From positions 1-42,776 of the forward strand of contig CAMFCQ010000017.1 in assembly GCA_945948915.1 (NCBI GenBank): a DNA stretch of 42,776 nt, given 5' to 3'. Origin of the DNA: an uncultured Clostridia bacterium (lineage in GTDB: Bacteria; Bacillota; Clostridia; Christensenellales; Aristaeellaceae). The notes below the pieces were generated by a model. That model was given only the letters and a program-made list of their open reading frames with translations, was not told where the DNA came from and searched no databases. The position numbers and the translations under genes were made by a program. Positions 1 through 7,409 of the stretch are shown one piece after another (the first letter of the stretch is position 1; every line of letters begins with the position of its first letter).

Positions 1-33
1 GTTGTGCCGCAACGGGTTCGGAGTTTCAAAAAC

Positions 34-1011
34 TCACTCCCACTCAATCGTTCCGATAGGCTTCGGGGTCAGATCCAGCAGCACGCGATTGATGCCGTCC
101 ACCTCATGGGTGATGCGGTCGGTGATGTGGTGCAGCAGGCTGTAGGGGATCTCCTCGATGGTCGCGGTCATCGCGTCCGTGGTGTTGACTGCGCGGATGA
201 TGGCCGGCCAGCCCTCGTAGCGCTTGCCGTCCTTCACGCCGACGCTCTTCATGTCCGGCACGGCGATGAAGTACTGCCAGACCTTGCCGGCCAGGCCGTT
301 CTTGTCAAACTCCTCGCGCAGGATCGCGTCGGCTTCGCGCAGCGCGTGCAGGCGGTCGCGGGTGATCGCGCCCAGGCAGCGCACGCCCAGACCCGGACCC
401 GGGAACGGCTGACGGTAAACCATGCCGTGCGGCAGGCCGAGGGCCTCGCCCACGACGCGGACCTCGTCCTTGTAGAGCAGCTTCACCGGCTCAACGAGCT
501 CCATGTGCATCTCCTCCGGCAGGCCGCCCACGTTGTGGTGCGCCTTCACGCCCTTGCTCTCCAGGATGTCCGGATAGATGGTTCCCTGGGCAAGGAAGGA
601 AATGCCCTCGAGCTTGCTGGCTTCCTCATCGAAGACCTTGATAAACTCGCCGCCGATGATCTTGCGCTTGCGCTCCGGCTCGGAGACGCCGGCAAGCAGG
701 TCGAGGAAACGGTCGGTCGCATCGACGTAGATCAGGTTGGCGTCCATCGCCTTGCCGAACACCTCGATGACCTGCTCGCTCTCGCCCTTGCGCATCAGGC
801 CGTGGTTGACGTGCACGCAGACCAGCTGCTTGCCGATGGCCTTGATCAGCAGCGCAGCAACAACGGAGCTGTCCACGCCGCCGGACAGCGCCAGCAGCAC
901 CTTCTTGTCGCCCACCTGGGCACGTACGGCAGCAACCTGTTCCTCAATGAATGCGTTGGCCAGTTCAGGGGTAGTGATGCGGGCCATGGACTCTGGACGA
1001 ACATTGCTCAT
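34..1011 (-). CDS. guaA: GMP synthase ATP-pyrophosphatase subunit (GuaA C-terminal half only)
   Basis: Amidates XMP to GMP in purine synthesis, in the cytoplasm. The 325-residue protein carries the PP-loop SGGVDSS near residue 34 and the XMP-binding/dimerisation C-terminus ending in GTIEWE. Usual bacterial GuaA is about 510-520 residues. The N-terminal class I glutamine amidotransferase domain is absent, so ammonia must come from a separate GATase subunit or from free ammonium. I chose the ATG at 1011 because AGGAGT lies about 8 bases upstream; an open frame continues to 1179 but is not needed by the family. The gene has its own promoter (1058-1087). Its 3' end is close to the window edge, so a GATase gene to the left cannot be excluded. 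Identity is firm; the two-subunit interpretation is inferred. Confidence 0.93.
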   Translation of the reverse strand: MSNVRPESMARITTPELANAFIEEQVAAVRAQVGDKKVLLALSGGVDSSVVAALLIKAIGKQLVCVHVNHGLMRKGESEQVIEVFGKAMDANLIYVDATDRFLDLLAGVSEPERKRKIIGGEFIKVFDEEASKLEGISFLAQGTIYPDILESKGVKAHHNVGGLPEEMHMELVEPVKLLYKDEVRVVGEALGLPHGMVYRQPFPGPGLGVRCLGAITRDRLHALREADAILREEFDKNGLAGKVWQYFIAVPDMKSVGVKDGKRYEGWPAIIRAVNTTDAMTATIEEIPYSLLHHITDRITHEVDGINRVLLDLTPKPIGTIEWE

Positions 1012-1057
1012 GATGATCACTCCTGTATCGATTTGTAAATATGGGATTGCCGAACTC

Positions 1058-1087
1058 ATTCTATCACGCGGCAATTGCAGATGTAAA
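1058..1087 (-). promoter_or_regulatory. guaA promoter
   Basis: On the minus strand TTTACA (1082-1087) and TAGAAT (1058-1063) are separated by 18 bases, about 45 bases upstream of the guaA start. No guanine aptamer is visible in the short leader. Confidence 0.55.
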
Positions 1088-1141
1088 GAAAACCGGAAAA
1101 TTTCCTGCACGAACGTTCGGATTACGCCGCCCGAATGTATA

Positions 1142-1170
1142 TTTACATGCGCACAAAACCGCGATATAAT
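1142..1170 (+). promoter_or_regulatory. promoter of the S51 hydrolase/deacylase pair
   Basis: TTTACA (1142-1147), a 17-base spacer and a perfect TATAAT (1165-1170) lie 35 bases before the ATG at 1206. It is divergent from the guaA promoter. Confidence 0.65.
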
Positions 1171-1205
1171 GACTTTCAAATTGATATTGCGAAACGGGTG
1201 ATCAC

Positions 1206-1958
1206 ATGCTTCTTCTGATGACCAGCAGCCCCTGCGATGACCGCGTGCCGCAGGGCGTGAATCTGCCCTGCGTGCTGTGCGGGCGCAATCACTTTCTTGA
1301 CAATCTGCGCGCGCACTGGAAGCCGGACAGCCGCCTGGTCGTCGTCTGCTCCGATCCCTTCAATTTTCCGCTCAACGACGAGATGTGCGATACGTTTACC
1401 CGGTGCTTCAATTACCACGGGCTGACGGTTTCCTCCAGCACCATGCTCGACAGCCGCAACGCGCGCGATGCGGGCAGGCTCATCGCGTTCAGCGACGTGG
1501 TGCTGCTCGGCGGCGGGCATGTGCCCACGCAGAATGCTTTCTTCGCCGAAATCGGTCTGCGTGCGCTGCTGCGCGAGTATACGGGTGTGGTCATCGGCGT
1601 GAGTGCGGGCTCCATGAACTGCACAAACCCCGTCTATGCTCAGCCGGAGCTGCCCGGGGAATCCGTCGATCCCAATTACAGGCGCTTCCTGCCCGGGCTT
1701 GGGCTGTCCAGCGTGCAGATTCTGCCGCATTACCAGATGGTGAAGGACAACCTGCTCGACGGCAGGCGCCTGTTTGAGGACATCACCTTCGGCGACAGCT
1801 ATGGCCGTACATTCTATGTGCTGGTGGACGGCAGCTACGTCATGCGCTTGGGCGGCACCTATACGCTCTGGGGCGAGGGCTACGTCATCCGCGACGGCGC
1901 GATGCGCCTGATCTGCCGTGAGGGCGAGCACATCACGATTCTTCCCGGGGAGGCATGA
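1206..1958 (+). CDS. S51-family (PepE/cyanophycinase-like) class I amidotransferase-fold hydrolase
   Basis: Predicted cytoplasmic serine peptidase-like protein of 250 residues. The nucleophile elbow GVSAGSMN (about residue 135) matches the G-x-S-A-G pattern of peptidase S51, and LLGGGHVPTQN ahead of it resembles the family's GGGN loop. A later PHY at the end of the central sheet could hold the catalytic His. Members include dipeptidase E (Asp-X) and cyanophycinase; the substrate here cannot be told from sequence. Its stop overlaps the next start (ATGA at 1955-1958), so it is translationally coupled to a YbaK/ProX-like protein. It is not the missing GuaA GATase, because it has no Cys nucleophile. 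Confidence 0.75.
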   Translation: MLLLMTSSPCDDRVPQGVNLPCVLCGRNHFLDNLRAHWKPDSRLVVVCSDPFNFPLNDEMCDTFTRCFNYHGLTVSSSTMLDSRNARDAGRLIAFSDVVLLGGGHVPTQNAFFAEIGLRALLREYTGVVIGVSAGSMNCTNPVYAQPELPGESVDPNYRRFLPGLGLSSVQILPHYQMVKDNLLDGRRLFEDITFGDSYGRTFYVLVDGSYVMRLGGTYTLWGEGYVIRDGAMRLICREGEHITILPGEA

Positions 1959-2521
1959 GGATGGAGCTGCTGCATGGACGCCCCGCAAGCAGCGCGGGCC
2001 GGCTTGACAAGGAGATGCGGGTGTACGATCTGCTCGACAGCCTCGGCATCGCCTATGAGCGCACGGACCATGAGGCCGCCATGACCATGGAGGACTGCAT
2101 GGAGATCGACCGGATTCTCGATATCGTCATCTGCAAGAATTTGTTTCTGTGCAACCGGCAGAAGACGAGGTTCTATCTGCTGATGATGCCGGGCGACAAG
2201 ATCTTCAAGACCCGCGATCTCTCGCCGCTCATCGGCTCGTCGCGCCTGTCGTTTGCCGACGCGCAGGACATGGAGAAGTATCTGGACATCACGCCCGGCT
2301 CGGTCTCCGTCATGGGCCTGATGAACGACACACAGAACCATGTGCAGCTGCTGGTGGACAGGCCGGTCATCGAGAGCCCGCTGCTGGGCTGCCACCCATG
2401 CGTGAACACGTCAAGCCTGCGCCTGAAGACAGAGGACGTGCTCGAGCGCTTCCTGCCCGCCGTGCATCACGACGCGATCGTCGTCGATCTGCCGGAGTAT
2501 CGGGACGAAGCCTCGGTGTGA
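1955..2521 (+). CDS. YbaK/ProX-type aminoacyl-tRNA deacylase domain protein
   Basis: The 188-residue protein resembles the prolyl-tRNA synthetase associated domain (PrdX/ProXp-ala) family, which hydrolyses mischarged Ala-tRNA(Pro) in trans. Visible features are the N-terminal DLLDSLGIAYERTDH segment, the CKNLFLCNRQK strand that carries the conserved Lys, and the GSVSVMGLMND and GCHPCVNT segments near the C-terminus. The start overlaps the upstream stop by four bases. An alternative ATG lies six bases further on. Function as a trans-editing factor is by family; specificity is not shown. Confidence 0.82.
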   Translation: MRMELLHGRPASSAGRLDKEMRVYDLLDSLGIAYERTDHEAAMTMEDCMEIDRILDIVICKNLFLCNRQKTRFYLLMMPGDKIFKTRDLSPLIGSSRLSFADAQDMEKYLDITPGSVSVMGLMNDTQNHVQLLVDRPVIESPLLGCHPCVNTSSLRLKTEDVLERFLPAVHHDAIVVDLPEYRDEASV

Positions 2522-2613
2522 TCGGGCAGCAGGCCCGCGGGCACAAGTCGGTTTCAACACGGTGCGACAGCAGACCCGCGCCGTAATTTTATAAATGTGC
2601 AAGGAGGAATACC

Positions 2614-3024
2614 ATGAGGCTGGACGGATACGGGCTTTTCGTCAAGGATATGGGCACCATGATCCGCTTCTACCGGGATGTCCTGGGATTTGAGATCAAG
2701 GAGAGTGAAGACGCGGACAATGTGTACCTGCTCAAGGACGGGACGCTGTTCCTGCTCTATGGGCGAAAGGATTTTGAAAAGCTGACGAGCAAACGCTACG
2801 AATACCTTCAGGGCGTCAACGCGCATTCCGAAATGGAGCTGTATGTGGATACCTATCAGGAGGTCGATGAGCAGTATCAGCACGCCATGCAAAACGGCGC
2901 AACGTCTCTGCTGGAACCGACGACCGAACCCTGGGGACAGAGGACATGCTTCATCGCCGACCCGGAGGGGAATGTCATCGAAATCGGCTCCTGGAACAAG
3001 CCGTATGACGAGAAGGACAAGTGA
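2614..3024 (+). CDS. VOC (glyoxalase/bleomycin-resistance) family protein
   Basis: A 136-residue single-domain vicinal-oxygen-chelate protein. FYRDVLGFEI near residue 20, an EMELYVDT strand and the C-terminal FIADPEGNVIEIG are typical of the beta-alpha-beta-beta-beta repeats; the Glu in VIEIG and His/Glu residues on the strands are candidate metal ligands. An AAGGAGGA site sits just before the ATG. The substrate (methylglyoxal, a drug or a metabolite) cannot be inferred. A short intergenic region with no obvious terminator precedes it. Confidence 0.85.
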   Translation: MRLDGYGLFVKDMGTMIRFYRDVLGFEIKESEDADNVYLLKDGTLFLLYGRKDFEKLTSKRYEYLQGVNAHSEMELYVDTYQEVDEQYQHAMQNGATSLLEPTTEPWGQRTCFIADPEGNVIEIGSWNKPYDEKDK

Positions 3025-3069
3025 AAAATACCGCGGCTGTGTCCGTCCGGACATGGATGCCTCATTTTG

Positions 3070-3276
3070 ATGTCTCTCCTGCCGAGCGACAGAGAAAGAG
3101 ATTGCCTGTGATCAGGACGTGACGATCTGCGGAGGTACGGTCATTTCTGCCGTGGACGGATGGAGCATGGCTGGGCATTTGACATGCTGTCGGCCGCACA
3201 GTTCGCGCTGGCGGCGACGAACTGCATCCTGCTGAAAAGAGAGCAATCAGAAGGTACAACGGAGGATATGCAATGA
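3070..3276 (+). pseudogene. possible frameshifted small ORF ahead of the alpha/beta hydrolase
   Basis: An open frame ending at 3276 overlaps the next gene's ATG as ATGA, the coupling used elsewhere in the window. Its last 38 codons (from ATG 3160) read as plausible protein (WAFDMLSAAQFALAATN). Upstream, protein-like sequence continues in another frame (DVTICGGTVISAVDG), and an ATG at 3070 starts a third short frame that stops at 3109. This suggests a roughly 69-residue gene broken by two frameshifts. I do not recognise the family. It could also be a 38-residue gene or chance. Confidence 0.3.
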
Positions 3277-3872
3277 GACGTTTGGTCATCTATGTACATG
3301 GCAAGGGCGGCTGCGCGGAGGAATCGGAGCATTACCGGCCCCTCTTTCCCGACAGTGATGTGATCGGTTTTGACTATCACGCACAGACGCCCTGGGAAGC
3401 AAAGGAAGAGTTTTCCCGTTTCTATGATCTTCACAGCGAGGGATACGATTCGGTTGTGCTGATCGCAAACAGCATCGGAGCCTTTTTATCAATGCACGCC
3501 CTGGCTGAAAAGAGCATTTCAAAGGCCCTGTTCATTTCGCCCATCGTGAACATGGAGAGACTGATTGCGGACATGATGATGTGGTCAGCTGTAACAGAGG
3601 ATGAGCTGAAAAGCAAAGGACAGATTCCTACGGATTTTGGAGAGACCCTGTCCTGGGCGTATCTGTGCTATGTGCGGGCGCATCCTGTCAGGTGGAGCAT
3701 ACCCACCTGCATTCTGTACGGCGGAAAGGATCACCTGACTTCCAGAGAAACCATATCCGGGTTCGCGGAGCAGATCGGCGCAGCGCTCACCGTCATGGAG
3801 AACGGAGAGCACTGGTTCCATACGCCGGAACAGATGAACGTCCTTGATCGCTGGATCAGCAGCTCGATTTGA
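3273..3872 (+). CDS. small alpha/beta hydrolase
   Basis: A 199-residue single-domain hydrolase with no signal peptide. It has the oxyanion-hole motif YVHGKGG at residues 7-13, a nucleophile elbow ANSIGA (Ser near residue 69) instead of the usual GxSxG, an acid in YGGKDHL and a His in GEHWFH. The triad therefore appears complete. The size and motifs fit esterase-like hydrolases of unknown substrate. ATG 3273 overlaps a possible broken upstream frame by four bases and is preceded by GGAGGA. Confidence 0.8.
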   Translation: MRRLVIYVHGKGGCAEESEHYRPLFPDSDVIGFDYHAQTPWEAKEEFSRFYDLHSEGYDSVVLIANSIGAFLSMHALAEKSISKALFISPIVNMERLIADMMMWSAVTEDELKSKGQIPTDFGETLSWAYLCYVRAHPVRWSIPTCILYGGKDHLTSRETISGFAEQIGAALTVMENGEHWFHTPEQMNVLDRWISSSI

Positions 3873-3977
3873 TCATTTCATGAAGGAGGCGGCATCCCCT
3901 TCCGCGATCAGGATGAACACCGAATGGAGTTGTATCCGGAGATATTCAGCCAGCAGCGGAACGGATAAGCGCGCGTC

Positions 3978-4691
3978 CTATTCCTCCAGCCTCCATCCCC
4001 AATCCCCGTGATAGATCATCTGCCGGGTCATGCCGCCGTCGATGCAGATGTTCTCGCCGGTGATGAAGCCCGCCTTGTCCGAGCAGAGGAACAGCACCAT
4101 ATGGGCGATGTCCATGGGATTGCCCACCCGACCGGCCGGCTGCTGAATGGCATCCGGCCCTTCGTATACCCTGTACGCCGTGTCGATCCAGCCGGGCGAA
4201 ATCGAATTGACCCGCACCCGACCGGCGAGGCTGACGGCGAGCGCATGGGTCAGGGCCGCAATCCCGCCCTTGGCGGCGGTGTAGCTTTCGGTCTGCGGCT
4301 GGCTCATCCGATCCCTGGACGAGGAGATATTGATGATGGCGCCGCCGGAGGCGAAGTGCGGGGCAAACAGCTTGCTCAGATAAAAGGGCGCCGTGACGCC
4401 CACGGACAGCGCGTACTGGAATTCCTCGTAGGTGCATTCGTCGATGCCCTTCATCAGCGGCAGGGCGTTGTTGATCAGGAAGTCGATGTGCCCGTGTTTG
4501 TCCAGAACGGTCTGGGCAAAGGCGTGAAGCGTCTCCTTTTTGCTGATGTCCCCGACATAGTGCTCGCCCGGCGCGATGTCGATGATCTCCACCGCCGCGC
4601 CCTCGTCCCGGAAGGCTTCTGCAATCGCCTTCCCGATGCCGTGCGCGCCGCCTGTGACGACGGCGACTTTTTCTGCAAAGGCTGGGTTCAT
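3978..4691 (-). CDS. short-chain dehydrogenase/reductase
   Basis: A 237-residue classical SDR, cytoplasmic and NAD(P)-dependent. The Rossmann motif TGGAHGIG is at residues 14-21, the NNA-equivalent INNALP follows in mid-protein, the catalytic Ser lies in INISSS and the YxxxK in YTAAKGG. PGWIDTAYR and the C-terminal CIDGGMT are typical family ends. An acidic residue after the second strand (IIDIA) favours NAD(H) over NADP(H). AAGGAG precedes the ATG. The substrate is unknown; 3-oxoacyl-ACP or sugar/steroid dehydrogenases share this outline. Confidence 0.9.
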   Translation of the reverse strand: MNPAFAEKVAVVTGGAHGIGKAIAEAFRDEGAAVEIIDIAPGEHYVGDISKKETLHAFAQTVLDKHGHIDFLINNALPLMKGIDECTYEEFQYALSVGVTAPFYLSKLFAPHFASGGAIINISSSRDRMSQPQTESYTAAKGGIAALTHALAVSLAGRVRVNSISPGWIDTAYRVYEGPDAIQQPAGRVGNPMDIAHMVLFLCSDKAGFITGENICIDGGMTRQMIYHGDWGWRLEE

Positions 4692-4796
4692 GGGTTTGTT
4701 CTCCTTCTGAGGGTTTCACAGGATATGAAAATTGGAATTTGTCGTTCTGATAAACGGATAATTGTCAATTTGTTTTACATAAATATGTATCTGTCA

Positions 4797-5174
4797 TCAT
4801 AATGATTTTTGCATATCTTGAAATTCTATCAAGCCTATCGCCTCGTTTATTTCAGCCCATCTAATATCCCTTACCTCTTCAGCTTGCATTGTAGTATCCA
4901 TGGATTTGCTATAGGCAACGAAATAGACAACATCTTTGGTTACACCATCTTTAGGAGAGTATGTCTCTACTGTCCTAAAACCAGTGTCAATGATGACATC
5001 TAAACCGACCTCTTCTTTTATTTCTCTTAAAGCGGTCTCTTCTTCTTTTTCGTTCTCTTCAACATGTCCCTTAGGGACACCCCAGTGTCCGTCAAGCATT
5101 TGCTCCACTAAATAAAGTCGTTTGTCATTGATGTTTGTATAAACAATTGCTCCGCAACTTTTTTCATATTTCAC
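4797..5174 (-). CDS. NUDIX hydrolase, diadenosine-tetraphosphatase-like
   Basis: A 125-residue single NUDIX domain. The full Nudix box GX5EX7REUXEEXGU is present (GHVEEN, then E, then REIKEEVGL), with WGVPKGH just before it. The N-terminal KYEKSCGAIVY is typical of bis(5'-nucleosyl)-tetraphosphatases, suggesting Ap4A or another dinucleotide as substrate. I chose GTG 5174, which follows GGAGG by about ten bases and gives the family's normal start; a longer frame from 5216 would run into the upstream ferredoxin gene. The gene is clearly richer in A+T than its neighbours, which suggests recent transfer. Confidence 0.85.
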   Translation of the reverse strand: MKYEKSCGAIVYTNINDKRLYLVEQMLDGHWGVPKGHVEENEKEEETALREIKEEVGLDVIIDTGFRTVETYSPKDGVTKDVVYFVAYSKSMDTTMQAEEVRDIRWAEINEAIGLIEFQDMQKSL

Positions 5175-5202
5175 TTTGCCAATTCCTCCGTCAAATTCCG
5201 AT

Positions 5203-5412
5203 TTATCGCGCTGCATGATTTGTCTCTTTCTCCATCTCTTCCCGAATGTCCCGGATCAGATACTCGAGAAAATCCCTGCATTTCCCGCAGCCCCTGCCCG
5301 CGCCGGTTGCGTCCATGACCGCCTGCAGGGTGTCTGCTCCGTTCCGGATGGCATCCTCGATCATGCCGTATGTGACGTTTCGACAATGACATGCTTCTTT
5401 CCTGCGATTCAC
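5203..5412 (-). CDS. Bfd-like [2Fe-2S] ferredoxin
   Basis: A 69-residue protein with the four-cysteine Bfd pattern: CHC near residue 8, followed about 30 residues later by GCGKC, around a helix-turn (VTYGMIEDAIRNGADTLQAV). Bfd-type proteins carry electrons, for example to bacterioferritin for iron release, or form domains of nitrite reductase and glycerol dehydrogenase. No bacterioferritin lies nearby. The GTG start at 5412 follows GGAGGGA at a good distance. It ends 28 bases before the NUDIX start. Confidence 0.85.
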   Translation of the reverse strand: MNRRKEACHCRNVTYGMIEDAIRNGADTLQAVMDATGAGRGCGKCRDFLEYLIRDIREEMEKETNHAAR

Positions 5413-5471
5413 AATTTCGTCCCTCCTATGATATTGGGTTGCTTCGGTTCAACATCCGAAGCCTGTTGTGA

Positions 5472-5897
5472 TCAAAAAAGAATGACTTTGATCAGTAAAG
5501 CGATAATGACCAGCCAGATCAATACGACGGGTATGGCGTAAACCCATTTCTTCGGTTTCCCATTCTTCCACATCCCCTCCGACTGCGCTCTGCATCTTTC
5601 AAGCACATGGGCTGGAATCAGCTTCACGGTGATCACAATCAGGGCTGGCAGCAGAATCACATCATCCAGAACCCCCAGAACCGGAATAAAGTCCGGGATC
5701 AGGTCGATGGGTGACAGCGCATAGGCCACTGCGATTCCCGCGAATACCTTTGCCAATACGGGTGTTTCGTGATCCTTCAAGGCCAAAAACAACGCGGGAA
5801 TATCGGTTTTCAGTTTTCCTGCTCTTTCTTTCAGGTTCAGTTGTTCGCCCCTGCCATTCAATTCCTCACGGAGTTTTTCGCCCGTCCATCGTGTCAA
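5472..5897 (-). CDS. DUF1232 (YkvA-like) membrane protein
   Basis: A 141-residue protein. The DUF1232 core is visible in residues 45-85: VAYALSPIDLIPDFIPVLG, then DDVILLPALI. A basic stretch (KNGKPKKW) and a C-terminal membrane helix follow. The function of the family is unknown. The likely start is TTG 5897, 15 bases after the upstream stop and preceded by AAGGACGGA. The first ATG in the area is out of frame. Confidence 0.82.
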   Translation of the reverse strand: MTRWTGEKLREELNGRGEQLNLKERAGKLKTDIPALFLALKDHETPVLAKVFAGIAVAYALSPIDLIPDFIPVLGVLDDVILLPALIVITVKLIPAHVLERCRAQSEGMWKNGKPKKWVYAIPVVLIWLVIIALLIKVILF

Positions 5898-5912
5898 GCA
5901 GTCCGTCCTTGC

Positions 5913-6842
5913 TCAGAACAGATCCAGCGCATTGCTGAGATAGATTTCCTCCCGCACCTTCAGCTGATGCTCCGGCCTGGTCATGTAATAGAGCAGGAAT
6001 TCCAAAATCAGCGCGCTGCCCAGGCCGCGTCCCTCGATCTTGAACTGGGTAAAGCCCATGGGCAGGTAGGTGTTCACGATGTCGCCGATGCTGATGAAGC
6101 CGGGATTCTCCATCGCCTTGGAGAAGCGATAACCCTCGCCGGCGTCCGGCGCGGCGCAGCGGTGCTCTGGGCCGCTCTCGCCCAGAATCTTCCGGCTGAC
6201 GGCCTCGTAGCACTGCTTTCTGTCCCGACAGCCAAACCAGCAGCATTCGTTGCAGAGGAATTCCACCTTGGCCTTGAGCGGGTCGGGCAGCGCGCTCAGC
6301 CTGCCCAGCGCCTTGTTCAGGCGGAAATCCGGCACGACGTACCGGAACACCTCGCGCTCCAGCTCACGCTCGAGCTGCCCAAAGTCCGTCAGCACCTTGG
6401 TGGTGGAGGACACGAGGTACAGCCCCGGATACGTGCGCCGGATGTAGTCCATCAGCAGCTCCGAATGGACGATCACGCCGTTTTGCGGCCCGTTGCTGGC
6501 TTCAAGCATTCGGCAGAGGGCGTTGCATTTCCTGTCGGCAAGGTGCTCCTCCCGCAAAAGCGAATTGCTGAACGTCAGCCGTGCGGAGATGTCGTATGCC
6601 CGCGTCAGCGCCAGCGCTGCCTGCGGGTCGCAATCCTCCGCGCCGACGCGCCCGCCGCTCCAGATGCAGTCCGACGGCGCGCCGTAGATCGAGCCGATTG
6701 CACACCAGTCGTAGAACCAGTCCCTGTGCGCCCGATACAGCGGCAGGAACGCGCGGTACAGGTCGGTGAACTCGAACAGGCCGGGAAGATGATACATCGC
6801 GATGCCTTGCCTGGGCTTCGCAGGTTCAGAGTTTGCAAACAT
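5913..6842 (-). CDS. U32-peptidase-like iron-sulfur protein, function unknown
   Basis: A 309-residue protein I do not recognise with certainty. Features resemble the U32/UbiU-UbiV-RlhA TIM-barrel group: a late FTQFKIEGRG segment (U32 proteins have a similar QFKIEGR) and a cysteine cluster in mid-protein (LCNECCWFGC, then C at QCYEA) able to bind an Fe-S cluster. No signal peptide is seen. ATG 6842 follows GGGGTG by six bases; a GTG nine bases upstream is also possible. The start nearly touches the end of the DUF6079 remnant. It could be a tRNA/rRNA hydroxylation factor or a protease-like protein; this is inference. Confidence 0.55.
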   Translation of the reverse strand: MFANSEPAKPRQGIAMYHLPGLFEFTDLYRAFLPLYRAHRDWFYDWCAIGSIYGAPSDCIWSGGRVGAEDCDPQAALALTRAYDISARLTFSNSLLREEHLADRKCNALCRMLEASNGPQNGVIVHSELLMDYIRRTYPGLYLVSSTTKVLTDFGQLERELEREVFRYVVPDFRLNKALGRLSALPDPLKAKVEFLCNECCWFGCRDRKQCYEAVSRKILGESGPEHRCAAPDAGEGYRFSKAMENPGFISIGDIVNTYLPMGFTQFKIEGRGLGSALILEFLLYYMTRPEHQLKVREEIYLSNALDLF

Positions 6843-6847
6843 GAAAA

Positions 6848-7369
6848 TCACCCCACAACCAGCTTATTGGTCTTTTTCAGGAACTTCGCCGGGATTGGAC
6901 GATCCAGCTTGTTGTTGGTGATGGTTTTGACATCCGGGAATTTATAGGAAATACCGCGCCGGGCCAAATCCTGCTCCAGATTCGAAGTGATGATACCGCG
7001 CAGGGACATGGCTGTAGAGCCAATTTCAATACGCAGCACTTCAAAACGTCCAGCAATGCAAGCGGCATCTGCTTTGAATTGCGCGTTCTGAGCAAGAGCC
7101 AGAAGATCGGCTGAACCGGCGATGGATGAAATCACACTCATTAAGTGAGATTTACCGGTGCCATAGTTACCAACGAGCAGAACGCCCTTGTTGTCAACGA
7201 CGTTCTCCAACTGAAGCTGAGAGATAATCTTGGCACTGATCAGTTCAGCCATGCTGTCGCTCATAACATAACTGCTGACCAGTTCCTCGGCCTTCTTCTT
7301 ATCGTCTGCGCGGCGCAGAACAATGACCGACTCAATCGGATCGAACTGAATCAAATCACGGTACTTCAT
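6848..7369 (-). pseudogene. truncated DUF6079 (BREX-type P-loop ATPase) gene
   Basis: The frame starts well: AGGAGT eight bases before ATG 7369, then KYRDLIQFDPIESV and Walker A GNYGTGKS near residue 75. This N-terminus matches large DUF6079 proteins, P-loop ATPases related to BrxC/PglY of phage-defence islands, which exceed 1,000 residues. Here homology stops around residue 155 (KFPDVKTITNN). An unrelated tail of about 18 residues follows, then a stop at 6848. The ATPase, interface and C-terminal regions are missing, so it is most likely a dead remnant of a defence gene. A truncated product that interferes with a full-length protein is possible but unsupported. Confidence 0.72.
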
Positions 7370-7409
7370 GGTGCTGCACTCCTTATTCTGTGATGACATA
7401 TGTATCAAC

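Noticed and set aside
1176-1988. A frame antisense to the S51 gene, considered as a separate gene
   Set aside because: No recognisable family and fully covered by the plus-strand gene with its promoter.
4740-4800. TTGACA at about 4765 (minus strand) as an SDR promoter
   Set aside because: No acceptable -10 lies 16-18 bases downstream, so I did not call it.
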